Shown here one piece after another: positions 1 through 9,635 of a stretch of 64,000 nt of DNA. A model generated the notes under the pieces. It saw nothing but the letters and a program-made list of their open reading frames with translations. It did not search any database and was not told where the DNA came from. The number at the start of each line of letters is the position of its first letter. Position 1 is the stretch's first letter. The DNA is taken from IMG/VR virus record IMGVR_UViG_3300021090_000010, positions 57,043-121,042 of that record, one strand, 5' to 3'. The position numbers were made by a program, and so were the translations under genes. Source of the DNA: a virus.

Positions 1-1
1 G

Positions 2-340
2 TGGGCTTTTTCTTTCCCAAGGGGTGAGGAAGGCCCTTCTGTCGCAGTAGTTCACCCGTTCCCGTTGACCTACGAAAACCGGGAACAGGTGTTCCTCGAG
101 CCGATTTTTCTTCTCATGTATTATTTGGGGTTCACGTACATCGAGGCCCTGAACATTCCGATCGTCTACAAACGATGGTTCATTGAAAGAGTTGCCAAAG
201 AAATCAAAGGCTCGGCCGGAGAGGGAGAACCAGGAAACGGACCTTCTAAGGCCATGAACCACCAGAATGATCCGACCTACGCAGCGATGACTGGGAAGCA
301 CCGAGCCCAAACTCCTGCCCGTTTACGTCGATTCACTTGA
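2..340 (+). CDS. Small tail/baseplate-region protein (5' end outside window)
   Basis: The frame is open from the left edge with no stop, so the gene probably begins upstream; an internal TTG at 65 is the only other plausible start nearby. About 112 residues are visible. The middle holds a hydrophobic EPIFLLMYYLGFTY stretch followed by NIPIVYKRWFIERV, then a Gly/Pro/basic tail. Position just before the tape measure gene suggests a tail or baseplate-hub assembly protein of the T4 gp26/gp51 kind; this is inference from position and a loose resemblance only. Its stop overlaps the next start (TTGA). Confidence 0.6.
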   Translation, partial: WAFSFPRGEEGPSVAVVHPFPLTYENREQVFLEPIFLLMYYLGFTYIEALNIPIVYKRWFIERVAKEIKGSAGEGEPGNGPSKAMNHQNDPTYAAMTGKHRAQTPARLRRFT

Positions 341-603
341 ACCAGGTATTTATGCCCATGAAGGATCGTTTTCTACTTCGTAAAGCCCTAATCGAGAGCG
401 CAGTGGAACGACCTGCGTACAACTTTCATGGAACCAAACCCGAATTGAAGGCTTTGGTAGACGTTGTTGCTGCCACAAAGATCTTCGAATCCACCCTTTT
501 AGACGATTCGAAGTCACTGGAACAGATCACAGAGGCTCTGAGACGCAAGCATGCCTGTTCTCGTACGTTCGAGCACGTTTTTGGATGCGTCTGGCCGCTG
601 TAA
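337..603 (+). CDS. Unknown small tail-region protein next to TnpB insertion
   Basis: 88 residues from a TTG that overlaps the preceding stop; ATGs at 352 and 358 are alternative starts. The protein is charged and helical (DRFLLRKALIESAVERPAYNF near the N-terminus) and ends in FGCVWPL. I do not recognise the family. The stop lies only 8 bases from the end of the oppositely oriented tnpB, so the 3' end abuts the inserted element. The ending looks natural rather than truncated, but I cannot exclude that the insertion changed the last residues. Confidence 0.6.
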   Translation: MNQVFMPMKDRFLLRKALIESAVERPAYNFHGTKPELKALVDVVAATKIFESTLLDDSKSLEQITEALRRKHACSRTFEHVFGCVWPL

Positions 604-1732
604 ATTACAACTAAGCAGACGTCGACAACGTGGCATCTCCTCCTATGAGGCTCCTCTGCAGCGTCGAATGCCCTCGACGGAGAATGTTCCGGGCGGCGTT
701 CACGTCGCGGTGATGCACCGCTCCGCAACTTTGGCACGTCCACTCTCTTATCGCCAGCCCACCTTTGCCTGTCGGCCCGCTTCGGGCTTCACAGAAGTAG
801 CAAGTGACGGAAGTATACGCCTCGTTCACGACATAGCAAGCACCGCCAAGTTTCTTGGCTTTGTATTTCAAGCAGTGCTTGATGCTTCCGATGGAAGCAT
901 CGTAGAGGCTCGAGAAATTAGATAACGAAGATTTTGCGACGAGCTCGCTCGTCTTCAGATCACCGACGAAGACCGTCGCGAAGCGACGGACGATGTCCGT
1001 CGTCACCTTATGCGTCCAATCGGAGCGACGGTTCGCCGCCTTGGCGGAGACAGCTTTCATACGTTTCTTCTTGCGAGCCCTTTGGGCATGTGCAAGATCT
1101 ACGGCGAACTTCTTCGTCTCGCTGCCGCGGGTGAAGTTCTCACCCGTCGAGAGGGTCAGTTGGTTCTTGATACCGAGGTCGATGCCGACCTCGGTTCTAG
1201 GAAGCGCATGCACTTCAACATCGGGAACTTCGAAGGAAACATTCAAGTACCAACGATCGCGTGCATCTTGCACGAATGATCCTGTCTTTATCTTAGCTCC
1301 CTGCGGAAGCTCTCGATGCTTCCAGAGTTTGAAGTCATGTCCACAATAGCGAACGGTATCGTTCTTTAGTTTAAACCCGTCGTGTCGAAGTGGAACCCAC
1401 CCAAGAGAACGTTTAGCGCTCCTCCACGAGAGTTTTCGTTTCTTGAACTGTTGTCTAGTTTGCACGTAAAAACGTGCAATTTCTTGTATAGAACTTGATC
1501 CAATTTCTAAACCTTTTGAACATCCATTCAAATAGTAATTTACATCGTACGTCGAGAGAAATCGGCCGTGTTGTTTGATGTTCTCGAACGAGAGTTTATT
1601 GACATAGTTCCAGACGAAGTTGACAGAAGAAGCGAGCTTCTTAAGCCGAACCTTCGAAGAACTATCACGAATACGATATCTGTATGTGAACACTAAGAGC
1701 CTAGTTATTCTTACTCGTAAGTATACTGCGAA
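604..1732 (-). mobile_element. IS200/IS605-type element carrying tnpB only
   Basis: The segment between two + strand tail genes is filled by a single minus-strand tnpB. No tnpA-like Y1 transposase is visible within the window. The bounds given are simply the gap between flanking genes; I could not define element ends, a target-adjacent motif or the omega-RNA end. In this family the guide RNA comes from the 3' end of tnpB and past it, which here points into the 3' end of the gene ending at 603. Confidence 0.6.
611..1693 (-). CDS. tnpB: TnpB-like RNA-guided endonuclease
   Basis: 360 residues from a GTG at 1693, chosen because the recognisable N-terminus begins at VFTYRYRIRD; the frame stays open further upstream but that part overlaps the tape measure gene and lacks family features. 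RuvC-I is seen as EVGIDLGIK (D172). RuvC-II reads VFVGDLKTSEL (about 241-251), with Gly-Asp where most TnpBs have Glu-Asp. A Glu at 291 (VVNEAYTSVTC) could supply the missing carboxylate, as in TnpBs described with rearranged active sites. A zinc ribbon is formed by C298/C301 and C320/C323, and RuvC-III is HHRDVNAARNI (D330). It is the only convincing minus-strand gene. Nuclease activity is likely but not certain. Confidence 0.92.
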   Translation of the reverse strand: MFTYRYRIRDSSSKVRLKKLASSVNFVWNYVNKLSFENIKQHGRFLSTYDVNYYLNGCSKGLEIGSSSIQEIARFYVQTRQQFKKRKLSWRSAKRSLGWVPLRHDGFKLKNDTVRYCGHDFKLWKHRELPQGAKIKTGSFVQDARDRWYLNVSFEVPDVEVHALPRTEVGIDLGIKNQLTLSTGENFTRGSETKKFAVDLAHAQRARKKKRMKAVSAKAANRRSDWTHKVTTDIVRRFATVFVGDLKTSELVAKSSLSNFSSLYDASIGSIKHCLKYKAKKLGGACYVVNEAYTSVTCYFCEARSGPTGKGGLAIREWTCQSCGAVHHRDVNAARNILRRGHSTLQRSLIGGDATLSTSA

Positions 1733-4700
1733 GTGGCTGATATAGACAACATAAAGGTAGTTGAACAGTTCAATAAGCTGTTCTCCGAAAGGCGAGTCCT
1801 CGCTGCGGCGGTAACGCGTGAGATGAGGAACCAACTCGAACTGGCGACTCAAATTGCTACTATCGTCGGGGGAATGAAACCTGAAGAAATCGGTGAAAAG
1901 CTCGCAGGAGCTTCTAAGGCGATGCAGGACTTCAAGGATAGGTCCGAAGAAGCTGGTAGTCAAGCTGAAAAAGCCATGGCTGCTGTTGGAACTAGCACCA
2001 AAGGAGCCGGAAAGGGAATAAGCGACGTTGACAAGCGGATGAAGTTGCTTACAACGAAGTTTCCCGCTCTCAAGAGTGCTTCTGCTGGTGCTTTGAACGG
2101 ACTTGTTCAGGGTTTCAAGAACATCGTCGCCGGCGGAGCTTCTGCCATAGGGATGGCAACGGGATTTGCCAGTGGAGTCTTCAAGATTGGTAAGTCGATC
2201 GCGTCAATTCCTCTGAAGATCTTTAGTGGTCTTATCGACATGGCGACTGACTTTCCGGTCGACTCCGCGTTTCTTCAAGCGCTTGAAAATTTGAGAAAAG
2301 AGTCCGGAGACTTCAAGTCGGACGTGTCTAAGAATGTCCTTGGTGCATTCAAGGGAGCACAGGCTGGAATCACTGGCACGGGACTTTCTACCTTTAGAGT
2401 GTTGGGAACCTTTGCCCAGCAGTTAGAGCACTTCTCAGCGGTCGCCAAGGCAGCTGGGCCACAGTTCCACGAGTTCGGTAGTGCTATTGCTGCGGACGCC
2501 GGAACATTCATAGGATTACAAAAAGGTTTGGGTGTCGCTGACGACCAGATCAAGTCCATGCTCGATCGAGCGAAGATCTTCGGAACGAGCTGGCAGACAC
2601 AATTCCTCAAAGTCGCGAACTATTCTCTGCAGATGGGTGAAGCTTTTGGAATGTCCCAGAAGCTCTTGGCAAAAGACGTCGCCGCCATGGTCAAGGACGT
2701 CAAGCATTTCGGATCCATCACCCAAAAAGAGATGACGATCGCTTCTGTCTACACACGTAAGCTCGGCATCGAAATCAAGAGCCTGACTGGGATGATGGAC
2801 GCGTTCGATACCTTCGAGGACGCGGCGACGAACAGCGCTATGCTCTCCCAGGCGTTCGGAACGTCCGTCGATGCGTTCAAAATGATGTCAGCTCAAAATC
2901 CTGCTGACCAACTCGACATGCTTCGTAAGTCGATGGCAGCTGCGGGCAAGACCTCGGAAAATATGTCACGTCAAGAGCTTAAACTCTTGGCGAACACAAC
3001 TCATCTCGATGAAGCGACAGCCCAGTTAGCTTTCTCTACGAAGAACCAGGGAATTTCCCTAGATCAGATCAAGAAGAAAGCTGGAGAAGCTGAAAACGCT
3101 CCGTTACGTCAGGCTGAAGCGATGGAAAAACTTGCAGCGTCCATCGAGCGCGTTGTCATGACGGGACAGATGTTCAAAGGAGGATTCGTTGAACAATTCC
3201 TCCATGGGTTCCAAATCGGAATCAAGAGTTCTCCCGCATTTGTCGAAATGATTCTGACGTTGCGGAATGCTCTGCAACAGACGATGTACATGGGTGTTCG
3301 TGTCGGAAAAGCATTCATCAACCTCTTTCCGGGTGCGACTCCGATGCTCAAGTCCATCACCCATTCGTTCGACGGCTTCGGTAAGGTCCTCAGCGGAATC
3401 GAAGCTGCGTTCAAGACACTGTTCGTAACAGCTGACGTGCGTGGATTCGTCGAGAATCTTCAAGCTACGTTCGGAAAATTCTTCACAGGAGGAGGGGCAA
3501 CTGGAATTGCATCGGGAGCCAAAACATTCTTCAGTCATCTTGCAAAGATGTTCGCGAATGGGCTGAAATTTGTCATCGAAGAACTTACCAAAGGTCTTCA
3601 CAAAATCGGTGCTTTCATCAAAGCGTATGTTAAGGATCCTAAGACGCTCGAAGCTGCGTTCGCATCAGGTGCTGACGGTGCTAAAAGCGGCTTCATGAAG
3701 GTCATCGAACCTCTTGTCGAGCTTGTAAAAGATAGGGCGCTTTGGACAAAACTGTGGGGAGCGATCACCGATGCATTCGGAGGTGTGTGGCAACTTGTCA
3801 AGAAGTGGGTCACCAGCCCAGCATTCCTCAAGATCGTTGCTCCCATTGGGATAGCTATGTTCGGAATGCTCATGGCTCCAACGTTGATTCGGGGTGTCGC
3901 CGGTGGACTTGCGAGCACGATCACTAGCACGTTGTTCGGTGCTGGCAAATTAGGGGGCGACGCTGCTGTCGGCCTCGCAGGGAAAGCCCCCATCGGTGGG
4001 AAGCTAATGACAGGTCTGTTCGGTAATCCCTACGTTGCAGCTGCAGCTTTTCTTGTCGCTGTCGGTGTCGCCGGTGTCGGAATGTCCAAGGGTGTCGAAA
4101 AATTCCAGGACAAGCTCGTTGCTGACACGTCGGCCATCGGTGGCAAGGTCGAAAAACAGATTGGTTCGTCTCTTGCAGGCATCGTGCAGCTGCTATCATT
4201 CGGAACAGTTACTGACGAAGCCGCATACGGAATGGCAAAGAGTTTCGCGAAATTCACGGACAATCTGTTCAAACAAGTTGACAAGATTTTTGGACCATCT
4301 CTTGGTGCGGTGATGAAAGAACGTCTCACGATTCAGTTCGATTTTCTTACCCACATTGGTGACCTCATCAGGAACATTCTGTCCGGCAATATCGATGGCA
4401 TTGGAAAGAGTATCGGAAGCATCTTGGCAGATGCATTCAAGATGGCTGTCAACAACATTCGCATGGTCTTCATGGAACTTCCGACCGCGTTCATCAATTG
4501 GATCGTTCCAGCGATAGACAGATTGTCTGTTTTCCTCTATGATTCTTTGAGTGATACTGCCAGCGGTAGTGTGTGGACAAAAGTAAAACCTGCGCTATGG
4601 CAATCTATTACTAACATGGGTGGTCCGTTGTGGGGTGCGTTCAAAGCAATGTTCTTCGCCGTATGGACAAAACTCATTCCATCTCTCTTAGTGCTTGTAG

Positions 4701-5569
4701 GAACTCTCGGGATATGGCTTTTGAAAGCTTTTGGAGGACTGGTAGAAGATATTACCAAGGGTATGTGGAATCTTCTCATCAGCGCGCTCATGGCGATCCC
4801 AGGTGCAATAATCAGTAAGTTTGCTCCTTCCTTGATGGCATCATTTGAGAAAATCAAGGGTATGCTGAAGTTCGGTTCTGGCAGCGATAAGAAGAGTGTC
4901 GAACAACAAGCTGCAGATGCTACGAAACTTGCGCAAGGAAAAGCTAATAGCGGTATTAGGGAAGATGTCGCTCCAAAGAAACTAGCTGTCACCCCGATGG
5001 GTCCAGAAGACGTCCCTGCAGACAAAATGATGAAAGCAACCGCGACCCTCGAAGGCATGAAAGCGCTGCAAGAACTACAGAAGATGGACATCCAAAAAAC
5101 TATCAATGATACCGGAGCTAAGCTCGATGCAATCAACATGGACAAGATCAATACTGGTCTTTTGAATCGTGTGACCGAGCTCAATGCTACGATGACAAAG
5201 CTTTCAGAGGGTTTAAAGACGTCTGGGGCGGACATCGAAGCTCGGCTCGCCCCTACTATCAAAGCGACGCAAGATATCATTCAATCGGTCAGAGAGTTGG
5301 ATAACATTCTAGCTTCGGGAGATGCAACTCGAATCTCTGTCTCTAAGAACCTCTCCAAGTTCGCGAAGAATGCGGGCCTCGGCGGAAACGACAAGTACAC
5401 CATCACGAACAAGGGAATTCAGATCAATCTTGATCTGAAGATCGTCATGAACGCAGAAGAACTCGAAGAGGCTCTTGTTCTGCGCACAAAGAGTATAATC
5501 AAAGAATCCATCAAGTCGTCTCTCGGAATCGGTGATGATGAACTTCGAGATAAGATCAGGAATCGTTGA
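1733..5569 (+). CDS. Tail tape measure protein
   Basis: 1278 residues from a GTG. It sits between small tail proteins and baseplate genes, the usual place of a tape measure protein, whose length sets tail length and which is injected with the DNA. The sequence is rich in Ala, Gly, Lys and long amphipathic helices (for example LATQIATIVGGMKPEEIGEK near residue 45). It has hydrophobic segments near residues 701-716, 767-783 and 982-1003, typical of the membrane-active parts of tape measures. No lysozyme or peptidase motif was noticed. The start lies just downstream of the TnpB element and is preceded by a GTAAGTATACT sequence but no clear Shine-Dalgarno, so the element may have replaced the original upstream region. 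Confidence 0.85.
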   Translation: MADIDNIKVVEQFNKLFSERRVLAAAVTREMRNQLELATQIATIVGGMKPEEIGEKLAGASKAMQDFKDRSEEAGSQAEKAMAAVGTSTKGAGKGISDVDKRMKLLTTKFPALKSASAGALNGLVQGFKNIVAGGASAIGMATGFASGVFKIGKSIASIPLKIFSGLIDMATDFPVDSAFLQALENLRKESGDFKSDVSKNVLGAFKGAQAGITGTGLSTFRVLGTFAQQLEHFSAVAKAAGPQFHEFGSAIAADAGTFIGLQKGLGVADDQIKSMLDRAKIFGTSWQTQFLKVANYSLQMGEAFGMSQKLLAKDVAAMVKDVKHFGSITQKEMTIASVYTRKLGIEIKSLTGMMDAFDTFEDAATNSAMLSQAFGTSVDAFKMMSAQNPADQLDMLRKSMAAAGKTSENMSRQELKLLANTTHLDEATAQLAFSTKNQGISLDQIKKKAGEAENAPLRQAEAMEKLAASIERVVMTGQMFKGGFVEQFLHGFQIGIKSSPAFVEMILTLRNALQQTMYMGVRVGKAFINLFPGATPMLKSITHSFDGFGKVLSGIEAAFKTLFVTADVRGFVENLQATFGKFFTGGGATGIASGAKTFFSHLAKMFANGLKFVIEELTKGLHKIGAFIKAYVKDPKTLEAAFASGADGAKSGFMKVIEPLVELVKDRALWTKLWGAITDAFGGVWQLVKKWVTSPAFLKIVAPIGIAMFGMLMAPTLIRGVAGGLASTITSTLFGAGKLGGDAAVGLAGKAPIGGKLMTGLFGNPYVAAAAFLVAVGVAGVGMSKGVEKFQDKLVADTSAIGGKVEKQIGSSLAGIVQLLSFGTVTDEAAYGMAKSFAKFTDNLFKQVDKIFGPSLGAVMKERLTIQFDFLTHIGDLIRNILSGNIDGIGKSIGSILADAFKMAVNNIRMVFMELPTAFINWIVPAIDRLSVFLYDSLSDTASGSVWTKVKPALWQSITNMGGPLWGAFKAMFFAVWTKLIPSLLVLVGTLGIWLLKAFGGLVEDITKGMWNLLISALMAIPGAIISKFAPSLMASFEKIKGMLKFGSGSDKKSVEQQAADATKLAQGKANSGIREDVAPKKLAVTPMGPEDVPADKMMKATATLEGMKALQELQKMDIQKTINDTGAKLDAINMDKINTGLLNRVTELNATMTKLSEGLKTSGADIEARLAPTIKATQDIIQSVRELDNILASGDATRISVSKNLSKFAKNAGLGGNDKYTITNKGIQINLDLKIVMNAEELEEALVLRTKSIIKESIKSSLGIGDDELRDKIRNR

Positions 5570-5814
5570 TGAAAAAACAAACCGTTGAAAGCATACTAGA
5601 GCAGATCTCTAATGATCCTCTACTCTCTGAAGCTAACAAACAACTCTCCGAAGAAGAGAAGGAAAAAGTCAACGGAATCGTGAAGTCCTTCGTTGAAAAT
5701 TTTGTTCTTCCCCTTGAAGAACTCGTTAAAAGGGCCACGGAAGATCCTGAAATAAAGCAGGAGATCAGATCACTTTTAGTTTCACGAGAGGCGAAGAAAC
5801 ATGAAAGCGAGTAA
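5569..5814 (+). CDS. Small charged helical protein
   Basis: 81 residues from an ATG that overlaps the tape measure stop (TGATG); a TTG three bases upstream is also in frame. The protein is acidic and predicted helical (NKQLSEEEKEKVNGIVKSF) and has no Cys. Translational coupling to the tape measure gene suggests a tail role such as a chaperone or connector, but I do not recognise the family. Confidence 0.7.
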   Translation: MKKQTVESILEQISNDPLLSEANKQLSEEEKEKVNGIVKSFVENFVLPLEELVKRATEDPEIKQEIRSLLVSREAKKHESE

Positions 5815-6607
5815 AGAGCTCATCTCGGACCTTGCCCGGTCTGCGCTCAACGGTGACAGACAATCGTTTCTTCGTTTGATGGAGATTCTCGAAACTGTTC
5901 GACATCCGATCACGCTGGACATAGATCGCAGATTCAGCGGAGCAGCCATCGTCGATGCTGTTCTAGCACCGCTAGCCACGCTCGTCCTAGGATTTCCAAA
6001 ACCCGTCGTTCATTCTCAAGTTCTCGTCTGGAATGGCCCTGATGGTCGTCCTGATAACGGACCGCTACCTGCAGAGATCTGGTTTAGGGACGAATCCATT
6101 TCCTACTTCAAGAACGGCCAACGACATAGGGACGGAGAAAATCCGACCGTCGTCGACGTTGCTAACAAGACCATCGCGTACTACCGTCACGGTGTTCCCA
6201 GGGGACACTCTAAGGGACCCTTCAAGGTAGAGCATGATAATGGCCATGTCATGTTGACTTACGTTATGGAGGACAGGATGGCCACACGAGAACAAGGAGC
6301 TAAAGTCAGTTTGGCTCGATTTCTTGCAAGGCCCTTGAAGCCTGGTGCGAGCGGTCCTGAAGAACCTTCTAACAAATGGATCTCTCGAAGTGAAAAGTAC
6401 GACGTGGAATCCGATCCGTTCGAAGAACCTGTCGAGGGTGGCGACCACGTTATCGTCACACGAGACTACATAGACATTGAAGGGTTGGGAAAGTCCGCGC
6501 CTTCGAATGAAGATCTTCAGAACTTGGGAATCTGGAGAAAAGAACTCATTCAGCAACTTTCCTGGGGATCGTCGTTCATTGTGGATTACATGAGGAAGTT
6601 CAAGTGA
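5801..6607 (+). CDS. Unknown protein with MORN/YwqK-like repeats
   Basis: 268 residues from an ATG inside the end of the previous gene, preceded by GAGGCGAAGAAAC. The centre (about residues 95-150) contains aromatic/Gly/His repeats, ISYFKNGQRHRDGENPTVV then IAYYRHGVPRGHSKGP. These resemble the Y-x-N-G-x-x-HR-x-x-GP repeats found in phage proteins related to MORN or YwqK antitoxin-type repeats. The C-terminal third is acidic. Its position among baseplate genes suggests a virion or assembly role; this is inference. Confidence 0.7.
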   Translation: MKASKELISDLARSALNGDRQSFLRLMEILETVRHPITLDIDRRFSGAAIVDAVLAPLATLVLGFPKPVVHSQVLVWNGPDGRPDNGPLPAEIWFRDESISYFKNGQRHRDGENPTVVDVANKTIAYYRHGVPRGHSKGPFKVEHDNGHVMLTYVMEDRMATREQGAKVSLARFLARPLKPGASGPEEPSNKWISRSEKYDVESDPFEEPVEGGDHVIVTRDYIDIEGLGKSAPSNEDLQNLGIWRKELIQQLSWGSSFIVDYMRKFK

Positions 6608-6623
6608 GGGTACTTATCGTCGT

Positions 6624-9600
6624 ATGGCACGTGTAAACAACGTTTTTGGAAAGCCCATCGAATACGACGTCGGGGTCAAATACGACCCGACGACTCATAT
6701 CGGTACGCCTAAAATCCTTGAACCAGGGGTCGACGACCTTAGCCAAGAGACCAAAGAAGCCGTTGTCCAGAACGCTAGCGATATTACCCATGGAGCTAAC
6801 GATCCAACCCACAGGAACCGATATCCTGTCGGGGCCGGCTACAACTCTAAAGATCTGAACGATAATTCTGGAAATCCCGTTCCGTTCGATTCGGCCACGA
6901 ATACGTCCCAAAGGACGAACGGTACCGGCGCACAGTTCGTCGAAAGCACTGAAGACCAAGATCTTCTCAAGAATTATTCCAACAGCACAGTTTCTAGCGG
7001 CCGCACCCTCAAAAATCCCGGAACGATTTCACCGACCCTTAAAAAGGGAAAGCAGGTTCGGGAGCAAGGTGAGCACGACGGAAATACTCTTCTTAGAGAT
7101 GGAGTAGATAAGATACAAGAGACGTACGTGTCTCCCATCCTGTCGAACAATCGATTCACGGCGACATCAAAGCGCTCTGAAAATCCCACTCTCGTGCGGG
7201 TGAATCCCACTCATCCAGAAGATACTCTCGGAAACTATCGAGCGTTCGTCGAGTCTCCGGGAGGAAAGGATGTGACAGCCGGTCACTTCGCCAACCTGGG
7301 AGCTCTCTTGACAGTTCGTGCCACGTCTGAACTTGCATCTACCACGGGATACGGGCAGGACGGACCCGACGGACTTGGAGCCTCTGCGGCGGCGCTCCTT
7401 CCTGGAACAGCCCAGATCGGTCTCATCAAGGTAGACGTGGACGATCTTCGAGCTAGCGAAGCTTTCAAATCTCTGATTGAAGACAACACGGACGCCGTTA
7501 ATTTAGATCCTGGCGACGCGAACGATCACCTCATCAATAACACCGGTGCGTCGTCGTTCGGTCAGATGAACAACGTTCTTGAACCGTTCTCGGGTCTGCT
7601 CCCGCTGGGAATGATCGCCGCATCGACTGCTCTCGTGATCGGAATGAAACTGGCTCTAAAGGGATTGACGATGTTGCTCGCTGCAATCACTTCTGCGAAG
7701 CAAGGAAATGTCAAGAAGGATAGTCAGGGTCGCTACATCTTAGGCAGCTATATGCATTCCGCAGGCAAGGGATCGAGCTTCCCTCCGTTGCCCATTCCTG
7801 CGAGCCTTCTTGGTCTGACGATCACGACGCATGATTTTGAAGATTGCGTCGACGAAGGAATCGCGCTGGTCTTCGGATCAGGCTTGGGGTCGTCCTTCGA
7901 TCGAGTGCTCGAAACTCCCGGTTTCTACGGAGTCATCTGCCGAAACATCGTTCGTTCTGCAGCGAATATTGTGATACAAGTTCAGAACGCTGTGAAGGGA
8001 AACCCGATCCAAATCGCCCAGAACATCATCGAGCTAGTCAACGTGATTCGGTCGTCCAAGGTCATCGCTGCAATCAACATCATGGCTAAGCTTGGAGATT
8101 CGACCTTGTCGTTGGATGACAAACCGCTTCAAAAAGAAGAGTTTCTAGGAATCACCAAGTACTCGACTGTCGACGCTTTGGACGATGACTTCAGAGTGGG
8201 CAAGGGACGTATGCAAGGTCGGCTGCAATCCGCGCTCGCCACATCAACATCTCCGTCTGCATTCCTTTTCCCGCGCGCAGCAGTTTCAGCGTTGACAGCT
8301 TTTTCAAACAGGTTTCCGAACAGTGTAACTCCCGCTTCGGTCGCTGCTGTCAAGAGCGAAGAAGGTTTCGACGAAGACCTGGGAAGCAACATCAACAGGC
8401 GAATTTCCGCAGAAAATGTTGCGAAGGTAGAAGCGAAGCTCGACGCAGAGTACATGCCGTTCTACTTTCACGATCTTCGAACGAACGAAATCGTTTCGTT
8501 CCACGCCTTCCTGCGTTCTATGTCCGATGACTACACTGTCGAAACAGAGACTGTGAAAGCATTCGGTCGTATCGATCCTGTGAAGATCTACAAATCTACG
8601 GATAGAAAGATCAGCATCGAATTCTACGTCGTTGCTACGAACAAGCAGGACTTCGATCAGATGTGGTGGAAGATCAACAAGCTCGTTACGTTAGTCTACC
8701 CCCAGTGGTCGAAGGGGAATGTTCTAACGAATCCCGAAACTAACGATAAGTTCGTGCAACCGTTCTCACAGACTCCGACCAATTCTCCTCTTATCAGGCT
8801 TCGGTTGGGAGATCTGTTTAGAACGAACTATTCTCGTTTTGCTCTAGCTCGTCTCTTTGGTCTCGGACAACAAGACACGTTCTTCAACGTGAAGATCGAA
8901 GATGAAGGCATCGCTAAGTTGGTTGAATTCTCTCGTATCATTGGCACGAACGATCTGGAATCTCTAAGAGATGCAGAAGTAGTCATTCAACCCGGTGTTT
9001 ATCCCATCAAGACTGCGAAGACGAATGGACTCGGAATCCAATTGGGAGGGAAGAAGAACCGAACGTCGGTGTCTGTCGAACTTCAAGAACCTGCGAAGGT
9101 CGCCGAAAAAGAAGACGAAGGTTTGTACGTCGTTCAGATGACAGATCGTACCGGTGGAGACGACGAGTTCATTATCGTTCCAGTGGATCAGATTTCTATT
9201 CCGAGAGAATCTCTTGCGAAGGTTCTTGAATCCCGTTTGAGTGGAACTGGTTCGGCGAGCGATTTTGCGACCTTGAAGAAAATAGACGACTTTCTCAATC
9301 CTAACGAGAACAGCATCGTCAGATCGTTCGAATCTTCGGCCGGCAAGGGTCTCGCTTGCATGATCGATAGCTTGGGGTTTAATTGGCTCGACAACATTCC
9401 TTGGGAGACCGAGTCGTACGGTTCGCGCGCTCCTAAAATGTGCGTCGTAAGAATGTCCCTTTCTCCGATTCACGACATTGCTCCGGGCTTGGACGTCAAC
9501 GGATTCAACCGAGCTCCTGTCTACAACGTTGGAGAAATCATGAACGGCATCGGTGGTGACGGTACGGATTCTGTCGGAGCCGGAAGAACGAACTTCAACA

Positions 9601-9635
9601 ACCTTCGCAAGAAGTTGAGAAAGGTGCTCAAGTAA
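6624..9635 (+). CDS. Large baseplate/tail structural protein
   Basis: 1003 residues from an ATG preceded by GGGTACTTATCGTCGT. The N-terminal 300 residues are Asn/Gly/Asp-rich and probably extended. A hydrophobic segment lies near residues 328-350 (MIAASTALVIGMKLALKGL). The part from about residue 610 has folded-domain character, including ISIEFYVVATNKQDFDQMWW and LVTLVYPQWSKG, followed by LIRLRLGDLFRTNYSRF. These resemble parts of large structural proteins coded beside gp53-like genes in T4-like and jumbo phages. The family assignment rests on context and recall, not on a search. Confidence 0.75.
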   Translation: MARVNNVFGKPIEYDVGVKYDPTTHIGTPKILEPGVDDLSQETKEAVVQNASDITHGANDPTHRNRYPVGAGYNSKDLNDNSGNPVPFDSATNTSQRTNGTGAQFVESTEDQDLLKNYSNSTVSSGRTLKNPGTISPTLKKGKQVREQGEHDGNTLLRDGVDKIQETYVSPILSNNRFTATSKRSENPTLVRVNPTHPEDTLGNYRAFVESPGGKDVTAGHFANLGALLTVRATSELASTTGYGQDGPDGLGASAAALLPGTAQIGLIKVDVDDLRASEAFKSLIEDNTDAVNLDPGDANDHLINNTGASSFGQMNNVLEPFSGLLPLGMIAASTALVIGMKLALKGLTMLLAAITSAKQGNVKKDSQGRYILGSYMHSAGKGSSFPPLPIPASLLGLTITTHDFEDCVDEGIALVFGSGLGSSFDRVLETPGFYGVICRNIVRSAANIVIQVQNAVKGNPIQIAQNIIELVNVIRSSKVIAAINIMAKLGDSTLSLDDKPLQKEEFLGITKYSTVDALDDDFRVGKGRMQGRLQSALATSTSPSAFLFPRAAVSALTAFSNRFPNSVTPASVAAVKSEEGFDEDLGSNINRRISAENVAKVEAKLDAEYMPFYFHDLRTNEIVSFHAFLRSMSDDYTVETETVKAFGRIDPVKIYKSTDRKISIEFYVVATNKQDFDQMWWKINKLVTLVYPQWSKGNVLTNPETNDKFVQPFSQTPTNSPLIRLRLGDLFRTNYSRFALARLFGLGQQDTFFNVKIEDEGIAKLVEFSRIIGTNDLESLRDAEVVIQPGVYPIKTAKTNGLGIQLGGKKNRTSVSVELQEPAKVAEKEDEGLYVVQMTDRTGGDDEFIIVPVDQISIPRESLAKVLESRLSGTGSASDFATLKKIDDFLNPNENSIVRSFESSAGKGLACMIDSLGFNWLDNIPWETESYGSRAPKMCVVRMSLSPIHDIAPGLDVNGFNRAPVYNVGEIMNGIGGDGTDSVGAGRTNFNNLRKKLRKVLK

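Noticed and set aside
604-1732. Search for tnpA or clear terminal hairpins of an IS605 element
   Set aside because: No Y1 transposase HUH motif and no convincing end hairpins or target motif could be defined by eye.
1694-1963. Longer minus-strand reading frame extending tnpB by 90 codons upstream
   Set aside because: The extra part overlaps the tape measure start, has no TnpB features, and the recognisable N-terminus begins at VFTYRYRIRD with a GTG at 1693.
4537-5280. 247-codon hydrophobic minus-strand frame opposite the tape measure gene
   Set aside because: Its Ser/Ile/Ala-rich content comes from the antisense of Lys/Asp/Ala codons of the tape measure; no start context or domain.
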